NCBI GenBank assembly: GCA_028278025.1
Contig: JANQFE010000004.1
Coordinates: forward strand, 1-64,000
DNA length: 64,000 bases
Reading direction: 5' to 3'
Source: Thermodesulfobacteriota bacterium
Lineage (GTDB): Bacteria; Desulfobacterota; WTBG01; CAIYCZ01; CAIRTM01
Shown here piece by piece: positions 52,461-64,000 of the stretch. Position 1 is the first letter of the stretch. Each line of letters starts with the position of its first letter. A program made the position numbers and the translations under genes. Under the pieces are notes generated by a model. The model saw nothing but the letters and a program-made list of their open reading frames with translations, was not told where the DNA came from and searched no databases.

Positions 52461-53299
52461 GTATTAAAAAAGAGATACTGGATAACATAAAATCTTTACC
52501 TGCCATGAATACTACAACAAAGAAGATTATGGCAATTCTGGGGTCTACAAATGTTGAAATTTCGGAAGTGGTAAAAATTATTGAATATGACCCGGCGCTT
52601 ACCAGTAATGTTTTAAAGCTGGTTAATTCTGCCTACTTCGGATTGCAGAGTGAGGTTACCTCTATTAAACAGGCTGTTGTACTGCTGGGCTTGAACCAAA
52701 TTTACAGAATAGTCATTGCAGTATCTTTCTCATCACTTATGAATAAGCCCATAGCGGGTTATGAACTTCCCTCCGGTGCTCTTTGGAAACATTGTGTTGC
52801 TACGGCAATTGCCTCTGAGACTATTGCACAGATGTTGAAAAACAGTGATGCCGATGTACTGTTCACTGCTGCACTTCTGCATGATATCGGTAAAATTGCG
52901 CTCTCTACTTTTGTTGATGAGTATTATAATCTCATTGAAGAAGAATCCCGGAAAATAGGAGAATCGTTTGAAATAATCGAGAGAAAAGTCCTCGGTATCG
53001 ACCATGCTGAAGCGGGAGCAATTATACTTAAGAACTGGGGTATTCCCGAAGGTCTGTACTCTCCGGTTCGCTGGCATCACAGCCCGGATGATTGCACTCC
53101 TGCAGTTACTGTCGATATTGTTCATGTCGCTGATTCGCTCTGTCTTACAGGCGGCCTGGGTATCGGCCGGGAGGGCCTGCAGTACCGTCCATCAATAAAG
53201 GTAATGAAGCGCCTTTCGTTGAAAACGGAAACAATGGAAATGATTATGAGCCGCACCATGACAGGTCTGGACAATATCAAGGAAATATTTGAAATATAG
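52457..53299 (+). CDS. HDOD-domain protein
   Basis: 280 residues, 4-nt overlap with cheD. An HDOD domain covers about 15-210: SLPAMNTTTKKIMAILGS, IIEYDPALTSNVLKLVNSAYFG, SIKQAVVLLGLNQIYRIVIA and AALLHDIGKIALS. The HD residues are present, but HDOD proteins normally lack demonstrated phosphodiesterase activity. They often sit in chemotaxis and flagellar operons as signalling adaptors. The role here is unproven. Confidence 0.88.
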   Translation: MSIKKEILDNIKSLPAMNTTTKKIMAILGSTNVEISEVVKIIEYDPALTSNVLKLVNSAYFGLQSEVTSIKQAVVLLGLNQIYRIVIAVSFSSLMNKPIAGYELPSGALWKHCVATAIASETIAQMLKNSDADVLFTAALLHDIGKIALSTFVDEYYNLIEEESRKIGESFEIIERKVLGIDHAEAGAIILKNWGIPEGLYSPVRWHHSPDDCTPAVTVDIVHVADSLCLTGGLGIGREGLQYRPSIKVMKRLSLKTETMEMIMSRTMTGLDNIKEIFEI

Positions 53300-53314
53300 T
53301 GGAGGATGTATGCC

Positions 53315-53710
53315 ATGGCATTCAACATACTTATCGTTGATGATTCAAAAACTATTCGTTCGGTTATAAAAAAGACCCTTGAAATTGCTGAGATACCTGT
53401 AGGTGAGTTATATGAAGCAGAAAACGGGCAGGCAGGTCTTGCTGTGTTGCAAGAAAATTGGATCGATATTGTTTTTGCAGATATAAACATGCCTGTTATG
53501 ACCGGCATCGAAATGATTGAAAAAATGAATGCAGACAATCTGCTTGAAAAAACTCCGGTTATAATAGTGTCGACTGAAGGAAGTCAGACCCGGGTAGAGG
53601 AACTCATTAAGAAGGGTGTACGTGCTTTTATCCGCAAGCCTATCAGTCCGGAGACATTAAGAAATGTTGTTAATGAAGTTATGGGAGATTATGATGAAGG
53701 AGGAAACTAA
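53315..53710 (+). CDS. single-domain response regulator (second CheY-like)
   Basis: 131 residues from ATG 53315, 9 nt after GGAGG; an ATG three codons earlier abuts the ribosome site and is unlikely. Receiver motifs: ILIVDDSKTIRS, phospho-acceptor in VFADINMPVMTGIEM, VSTEGSQTRVEELI and FIRKPISPETL. It lies directly before cheX and overlaps it, suggesting it is the CheX substrate or a phosphate sink. It differs from the canonical CheY at 47498 in the WNMP tract (INMP). Confidence 0.88.
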   Translation: MAFNILIVDDSKTIRSVIKKTLEIAEIPVGELYEAENGQAGLAVLQENWIDIVFADINMPVMTGIEMIEKMNADNLLEKTPVIIVSTEGSQTRVEELIKKGVRAFIRKPISPETLRNVVNEVMGDYDEGGN

Positions 53711-54152
53711 AGATATTGTATATAAAGTATGTTGTGATGTTTTTGAACATCTGGCTTTTATGTTTGGGGAAGTGCTTGATGAAGATGATATTACAAGCGT
53801 TGCGGATACATTTATTAAAGCATCGATGTCATTTAAAGGTGAACAGCAGTCCGGGATTGTAGCAATAGTCGTACCGGAAGAATTGTCGGTAAACCTTGCA
53901 TATGAAATACTTGGTCTTGAAAAATCAGAACAGATTGATCCCGACGGGCCGGAAGATGCCGTAAAGGAAGTGCTCAATACAATATGCGGCCGTTTGCTGC
54001 CGGCAATTTTTGGTGATTCTCCAATTTTTGATCTCACCCCTCCGGAAACCACTGTAATTTCTTACCAGGAATGGGAAGAGCTTGTTCAGGGACATGCGTA
54101 CATTTCCCTAGAGATTGAAAATAATCCCGTATTGATAACCACATCACTCTAA
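53691..54152 (+). CDS. cheX: CheX-like phosphatase domain protein
   Basis: 153 residues from ATG 53691 (or 53694, better spaced from GGGAG), inside the end of the preceding gene. CheX/CheC-type fold: FKGEQQSGIVAIVVPEELSVNLA and the helix DAVKEVLNTICGRLLPAIFG, which carries the E-x2-N motif required for CheY-P dephosphorylation (KEVLN). One such motif is visible, as in CheX. It probably removes phosphate from one of the two receiver proteins. Confidence 0.78.
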   Translation: MMKEETKDIVYKVCCDVFEHLAFMFGEVLDEDDITSVADTFIKASMSFKGEQQSGIVAIVVPEELSVNLAYEILGLEKSEQIDPDGPEDAVKEVLNTICGRLLPAIFGDSPIFDLTPPETTVISYQEWEELVQGHAYISLEIENNPVLITTSL

Positions 54153-55187
<1,035 letters not shown>

Positions 55188-55235
55188 TATATTTTTTAAA
55201 TTTATTGGTTTACATAATATAACTTATCAGACATT

Positions 55236-55760
55236 TTAAACATGGTCGGCAATCAGTTTATTCATATAATCAAATACAAACTGCGAATAGCGGCCTAGCC
55301 GGTAAATTTCAGTAAGTTTCTCAACAAATACTTCATAGGTAAGCATTTTATTATATAGAAGTGCTAAAAGAGCAATTGGCGCATTAATATATGCTATATT
55401 GTGAGCTTTACACCAGCGGCATACTTTGCCATCATCTGTCAGGACTGCCTGGGCCCTGCAGTGTTCATAGAGTTCAATAATAAGGTAATCCGGGGCTGAG
55501 AGATTATTTGATTTTCTTTTTGTAAATGGTGCCTTATAAATATTAAGAAGATTATCAGCAACTAACTGCTTATATACTGTAATGTCATCATTTATCTTAT
55601 TTACATTTTTGCATATAAGCTCATTATATATCTGAGACGCTACAAAAACATCTTTTATACGGCAATAGTGCCGCAAGACACCTGCCTTGGATAGATAGAT
55701 TAGTGAAGACGCATCCGCAACTATGCGACCGCCCTTGCAAAGAATTTTTTTGTTTGCCAT
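55236..55760 (-). CDS. PIN-domain-like protein (DUF3368 type)
   Basis: 174 residues. The N-terminal strand IVADASSLIYLSKAG carries the first acidic residue of a PIN nuclease fold, followed by SAPDYLIIELYEHCRAQAVLTDDGKVCRWCKAHNIAYIN (second Asp region and LTDD), which matches DUF3368-type PIN proteins. No antitoxin gene is adjacent, so it is not an obvious toxin-antitoxin pair. It is convergent with cheB and divergent from speB. Function uncertain; nuclease activity is inference. Confidence 0.65.
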   Translation of the reverse strand: MANKKILCKGGRIVADASSLIYLSKAGVLRHYCRIKDVFVASQIYNELICKNVNKINDDITVYKQLVADNLLNIYKAPFTKRKSNNLSAPDYLIIELYEHCRAQAVLTDDGKVCRWCKAHNIAYINAPIALLALLYNKMLTYEVFVEKLTEIYRLGRYSQFVFDYMNKLIADHV

Positions 55761-55929
55761 TGATAAAAGTTGTGTGTGTTAATATATGATTGATTAATTA
55801 TTTTGTTTGTATTATGATTCTTATCTTAAAAAAATATAAATAAAATATAATTTAACAATTATTATTATCAAATTATAATGATTTTTGAAAGAAAAAATAT
55901 CTTATTTTTATTTCAGCTAACTGACCCCT

Positions 55930-56814
55930 ATGAGCACGAAAAGCGTATCTGTCCCATATAATTTTGCCGGTTTGGATGATGACTGCTCCTCCTGGGAAAC
56001 TTCACGTGTCGCTGTAATTCCGGTACCATATGATTTGACAACAACCTACCAGACCGGTACACGCAAAGGCCCGCAGGCCGTTATTGAAGCATCAACACAT
56101 ATGGAACTTTTTGACGATGAGCTGCACGGTGACGTCTCCATGATTGGAATACATACTTGTGACCAGGTCGAGCAGGTAACAACAGGACCCGATGCAATGG
56201 TTGCACGGGTAGCAGAAGTTGTTTCACGTGTTGTTGACGCCGGGAAATTCCCCGTTGTGCTGGGTGGTGAACATACCGTGACGCTGGGTGCCGTGCAGGC
56301 CATGAAAAAAAAACATGCTCATATCGGTGTTGTGCAGTTTGATGCCCATGCCGATCTGCGTAACACCTATCAAGGGTCGCACTATAATCATGCTTGTGTA
56401 GGCCGGCGCCTAAATGAACTCGGTAAGCTTACCCAGATAGGCACTAGAAGCCTTTGCTCGGAAGAGTATGACTTTTTAGCAAGCTCAAATATACATTCTT
56501 TTTTTGCAAAAGATATATTGCAAGATACTGCCTGGATTGAAAAATGTATTGAAATACTACCATCACCTATATATATTACTATTGATGTGGATGTGTTCGA
56601 TCCTTCTATAATGCCTTCCGTAGGCACACCGGAGCCCGGCGGGCTCGGCTGGTATGAAATACTGCATGTGCTGAGAAGCATTACGGCAAAAAAACAGATT
56701 ATCGGTTTTGACATTGTCGAATTGTGCCCGCAGCCGTCAAACCATGCACCTGATTTTCTGGCTGCAAAATTATGCTACAAGATGCTGGGGTATATATTAT
56801 TGCACACGAGCTGA
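55930..56814 (+). CDS. speB: agmatinase (ureohydrolase)
   Basis: 294 residues. Ureohydrolase motifs with the manganese ligands: LGGEHTVTLGA, FDAHADLRNTYQGSHYNHACVG, TIDVDVFDPSIMPSVGTPEPGGL and GFDIVELCPQPSNHAPDFLAAKL. Arginine decarboxylase follows 37 nt downstream, so this enzyme probably hydrolyses agmatine to putrescine and urea. The 169-bp AT-rich gap before it is the likely promoter region. Confidence 0.93.
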   Translation: MSTKSVSVPYNFAGLDDDCSSWETSRVAVIPVPYDLTTTYQTGTRKGPQAVIEASTHMELFDDELHGDVSMIGIHTCDQVEQVTTGPDAMVARVAEVVSRVVDAGKFPVVLGGEHTVTLGAVQAMKKKHAHIGVVQFDAHADLRNTYQGSHYNHACVGRRLNELGKLTQIGTRSLCSEEYDFLASSNIHSFFAKDILQDTAWIEKCIEILPSPIYITIDVDVFDPSIMPSVGTPEPGGLGWYEILHVLRSITAKKQIIGFDIVELCPQPSNHAPDFLAAKLCYKMLGYILLHTS

Positions 56815-56850
56815 TGCGGAACCCTGTGCTTGTAAAGGAGATATACAACC

Positions 56851-57396
56851 GTGAAACTGGTTCCTCAAAAAGTTTTTTTTACCAAGGGTGACGGCACCCA
56901 CAAGGATGAGTTGCGTTCATTTGAGCTTGCCCTGCGCGATGCCGGCATTGAAAAATTAAATTTAGTGTCTGTTTCAAGCATACTGCCGCCCGGCTGTAAA
57001 ATAATCTCAAGAAAACAGGGGTTAAGAACATTAGAACCGGGCGCAATTACATTTTGTGTATTAAGTAAATGTTCCAGTAATGAACCCCGACGCCTTATTG
57101 CAGCCTCGGTTGGATGTGCAATGCCGATGGATAATAACGGCTACGGCTATCTTTCGGAGGTGCATGAATACGGCATGACTGAAAAAGAGGCCGGGGATCG
57201 TGCTGAGGATATGGCCGCTGCCATGCTGGCATCAACACTGGGCATAGAATTTGATGAAGATAAAAGCTGGGATGAAAAGAAAGAGGTGTATCGCATCAGT
57301 AATAAAATTTACAAATCAACGGAAATAACCCAATCTGCGATCGTAACAAAAAAAGGCTATACAACTGTTGTCGCAGCAGCTGTTTTTATTATGTAA
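56851..57396 (+). CDS. pyruvoyl-dependent arginine decarboxylase
   Basis: 181 residues from a GTG with AAAGGAGAT upstream. The self-cleavage region LVSVSSILPPGCKII (about 39-53) contains the Ser that becomes the pyruvoyl group, followed by LEPGAITFCVLSK and SEVHEYGMTEKEAGDRAEDMA. It converts arginine to agmatine, and with the upstream agmatinase forms a putrescine route. This enzyme class is common in archaea and found in some bacteria such as deltaproteobacteria and Chlamydiae. Confidence 0.93.
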   Translation: MKLVPQKVFFTKGDGTHKDELRSFELALRDAGIEKLNLVSVSSILPPGCKIISRKQGLRTLEPGAITFCVLSKCSSNEPRRLIAASVGCAMPMDNNGYGYLSEVHEYGMTEKEAGDRAEDMAAAMLASTLGIEFDEDKSWDEKKEVYRISNKIYKSTEITQSAIVTKKGYTTVVAAAVFIM

Positions 57397-57424
57397 TAAT
57401 TACTACACAAGGAGGTCAGAACCT

Positions 57425-60200
<2,776 letters not shown>

Positions 60201-60203
60201 CTC

Positions 60204-60869
60204 ATGGGCTTTTTCGACCAGGGCAATCAGAGCGAAAAAGAAAGACTGCATATGGTTGATAAACAGCTGGTTGCACGCGGCATTTCCGATGAGCAGGTGC
60301 TCGATGCTATGAGAAATGTTCCCCGCGAAGTATTTGTCCCGGCTAAATACAGACATGATGCTTTTAATGACGGTCCGTTACCGATCGGAAAGGGCCAAAC
60401 CATATCGCAACCCTATATGGTTGCCCTGATGACTGAATGTTTAAATCTTACAAAAGATGCGAAAGTCCTGGAAATCGGCACAGGTTCCGGTTATCAAATG
60501 GCTGTTCTGCTGCGCATTACTCCGTATGTCTATTCAATAGAACGAATTGCCGCCCTGGCTGAAAATGCTCAAAATACACTCGTTTCACTGGGATACGAAT
60601 CAGTCAATATTAAAGTCGGCGACGGAACCTGCGGCTGGCCGGAGCAGGCCCCCTTTGACGGCATTATTGTTACGTCCGGGGCTCCATCAATCACTGAAAC
60701 ACTTAAAGAACAGCTTGCTGACGGCGGACGGTTGATTATACCCGTAGGCACCCGGCATACGCAAACCCTCTATAAAATTACCCGAACAGGTAATAGGTTC
60801 AACCAGGAAGAAATTACTTGTTGTGTTTTTGTACCGCTTATTGGAAAATACGGCTGGGAAGACAACTGA
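60204..60869 (+). CDS. pcm: protein-L-isoaspartate O-methyltransferase
   Basis: 221 residues, starting 3 nt after the eno stop. The Pcm motifs are MRNVPREVFVPAKYRHDAF, LPIGKGQTISQPYMVALM, VLEIGTGSGYQMAVL (SAM loop) and GGRLIIPVGTRHTQTLY. It repairs isoaspartyl residues in aged proteins. Its operon position between eno and the mutase gene is not functionally obvious. Confidence 0.94.
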   Translation: MGFFDQGNQSEKERLHMVDKQLVARGISDEQVLDAMRNVPREVFVPAKYRHDAFNDGPLPIGKGQTISQPYMVALMTECLNLTKDAKVLEIGTGSGYQMAVLLRITPYVYSIERIAALAENAQNTLVSLGYESVNIKVGDGTCGWPEQAPFDGIIVTSGAPSITETLKEQLADGGRLIIPVGTRHTQTLYKITRTGNRFNQEEITCCVFVPLIGKYGWEDN

Positions 60870-60902
60870 AAGACCGGTCATGAACATGTATGGAGTACTA
60901 CT

Positions 60903-62114
60903 ATGAAATCTCACCATTTTGAAGAACTTGTTATAGAGAATACAACAAAGATTATTTTTTTGATTATGGACGGACTTGGCGGTGTTGAAATGCCGGGCAG
61001 CGGCGGTACCGAACTCCAGGTTGCCTGCACACCGCATCTTGACCGGCTTGCCTCTGATGGTATCTGCGGACTGCTTGATCCGATTGCACCCGGCATCACA
61101 CCCGGCAGTGGGCCCGCTCACTTCGGATTGTTCGGCTATGATCCGGTGGAGTATAATATCGGCCGCGGCGTTCTTGAGGCCGCCGGCATAGACTTTCCAT
61201 TTACACCGGATGATGTTGTAGCACGAATAAATTTTTGTACCGTTGCAGATGACGGTACTATAACTGATCGTCGTGCCGGTCGAATTACATCGGAAGAGAA
61301 TGTAAGCATATGTAAAAAAATTCAGGAATCTATTAAAAAGCATCCCCGCCTGGATGAGATTATTATTGAACCGGTGAAGGAACACCGGGCCGTTGTCGTC
61401 TTTCGTGGCAAAGGTCTGCAGGGAGATCTCGATGATACCGATCCGCAAAAAACCGGTGTACGGCCCCTTGAACCGAAGGCACGCAATCAGCAGTCGGTTG
61501 AAACAGTACCGATAGTTTCAGACTTTATTTCTCAGGTAGCAGACATCCTGTCGGATGAGCCCAAGGCAAACATGTTGCTTCTGCGCGGGTTTGCAAAATA
61601 TCATAGATTCCCTTCCATGTTCGAACGCTTCAAACTCAAGTCACTGGCCATTGCAGCCTACCCTATGTATAAAGGCATTGCCCGACTGCTCGGCATGGAG
61701 GTCCTTGAGGGAATGACTGATATAGCTAGCGAGTTTAAAGCCCTGGAGGATAATTATGCTAACTATGATTTTTTCTTTATCCATATTAAACCTACCGACT
61801 CACGCGGCGAAGATGGTGATTTTGAGGCCAAAGTAAAAGTGATAGAAGAAGTCGATTCATATATCCCGGCAGTTCAAAAACTTAGTCCCGGCGTACTGGT
61901 TGTCACCGGTGACCACTCTACCCCTGCCCTTCTCAAAAGTCATAGCTGGCATCCTGTACCGGTAGTGCTTTATTCACAATGTTGCCGAAAGGATGCAGTT
62001 ACACACTTTGATGAGTTAAGTTGTATCAATGGCGGCATAGGCCGCATGGAGACTGTCTTTTTGATGAGTATTGCACTTGCTAATGCCGACAGACTTGCAA
62101 AGTTCGGGGCGTGA
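60903..62114 (+). CDS. apgM: 2,3-bisphosphoglycerate-independent phosphoglycerate mutase, archaeal type
   Basis: 403 residues. Alkaline-phosphatase superfamily motifs: FLIMDGLGG (first metal Asp), GITPGSGPAHFGLFGYDP (phosphoserine Ser), GRGVLEAAGIDFPFTPDDVVARINF, FFFIHIKPTDSRGEDGDFEAKV and VLVVTGDHSTPAL. Length and motifs match ApgM and not the 510-residue GpmI. It interconverts 3- and 2-phosphoglycerate, directly upstream of enolase in the pathway. Confidence 0.93.
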   Translation: MKSHHFEELVIENTTKIIFLIMDGLGGVEMPGSGGTELQVACTPHLDRLASDGICGLLDPIAPGITPGSGPAHFGLFGYDPVEYNIGRGVLEAAGIDFPFTPDDVVARINFCTVADDGTITDRRAGRITSEENVSICKKIQESIKKHPRLDEIIIEPVKEHRAVVVFRGKGLQGDLDDTDPQKTGVRPLEPKARNQQSVETVPIVSDFISQVADILSDEPKANMLLLRGFAKYHRFPSMFERFKLKSLAIAAYPMYKGIARLLGMEVLEGMTDIASEFKALEDNYANYDFFFIHIKPTDSRGEDGDFEAKVKVIEEVDSYIPAVQKLSPGVLVVTGDHSTPALLKSHSWHPVPVVLYSQCCRKDAVTHFDELSCINGGIGRMETVFLMSIALANADRLAKFGA

Positions 62115-62123
62115 TTATTATAA

Positions 62124-64000
<1,877 letters not shown>

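Noticed and set aside
55236-55760. Toxin-antitoxin module
   Set aside because: Only a PIN-like gene is present; no small antitoxin-like frame with a ribosome site lies next to it.

Overview
The window is a 64 kb chromosomal piece of a motile Gram-negative-type bacterium, roughly 40 % G+C by eye. The translation operon order (thrS-infC-rpmI-rplT-pheS-pheT-merR), sigma-54 and sigma-28 flagellar promoters, CheX/CheD/HDOD chemotaxis genes, MopE-like secreted repeats, and pyruvoyl arginine decarboxylase beside agmatinase point to a deltaproteobacterial (Desulfobacterota-like) lineage or a neighbouring uncultured phylum. This is inference; there is no rRNA to settle it. I saw no CRISPR array, prophage, rRNA or complete insertion sequence.

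Layout. 1-8.4 kb: an accessory block of exported proteins (two sharing a perfect 51-bp upstream repeat, one built of carboxypeptidase-regulatory-like modules), an HPr-domain protein, a 138-bp MITE-like element and several hairpins. 8.4-15.9 kb: the minus-strand translation operon with tRNA-Val(GAC) upstream; infC starts at a rare ATA codon. 16.2-19.5 kb: a large exported mosaic protein (SdrD-like, Ig-like, cohesin-like, MopE-like, eight-repeat PQQ-type propeller) behind a sigma-54-type promoter. 19.8-37.6 kb: a glycosylation island of protein-modifying type: Maf-N/CgeB fusions, an HMW1C-like GT41 enzyme, a CgeB-TPR protein, then a sigma-54-type operon starting with gpsA and a four-part CDP-glycerol-type fusion, a duplicated pair of (Maf-CgeB + GT9) genes, an unknown protein and a FliT-like protein. 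37.6-42.1 kb: fliS, fliD, fliC (minus) and flaG (plus), with divergent sigma-28 promoters between fliC and flaG. 42.3-47.3 kb: HD-GYP, PilZ, PHP, miaB and a double cyclic-nucleotide-binding protein. 47.5-55.2 kb: chemotaxis operon cheY-cheA-cheW-cheR-cheD-HDOD-REC-cheX-cheB. 55.2-64 kb: PIN-like protein, agmatinase and arginine decarboxylase, HtrA protease, enolase, pcm, archaeal-type phosphoglycerate mutase, and ligA running off the end.

How it fits together. The most interesting reading is that the island beside the flagellin and filament-cap genes decorates flagellin. GpsA would make sn-glycerol-3-phosphate, the N-terminal domain of the next protein would activate it with CTP, and its TagF-like domain would transfer glycerol phosphate onto a glycan built by the Maf-CgeB, GT9 and GT41 enzymes. 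A second thread is the strong excess of D-N-x-S/T tetrapeptides in the exported proteins, which together with the GT41 (N-glycosyltransferase-like) gene hints at Asn-linked modification of secreted proteins. Both are hypotheses from sequence alone.
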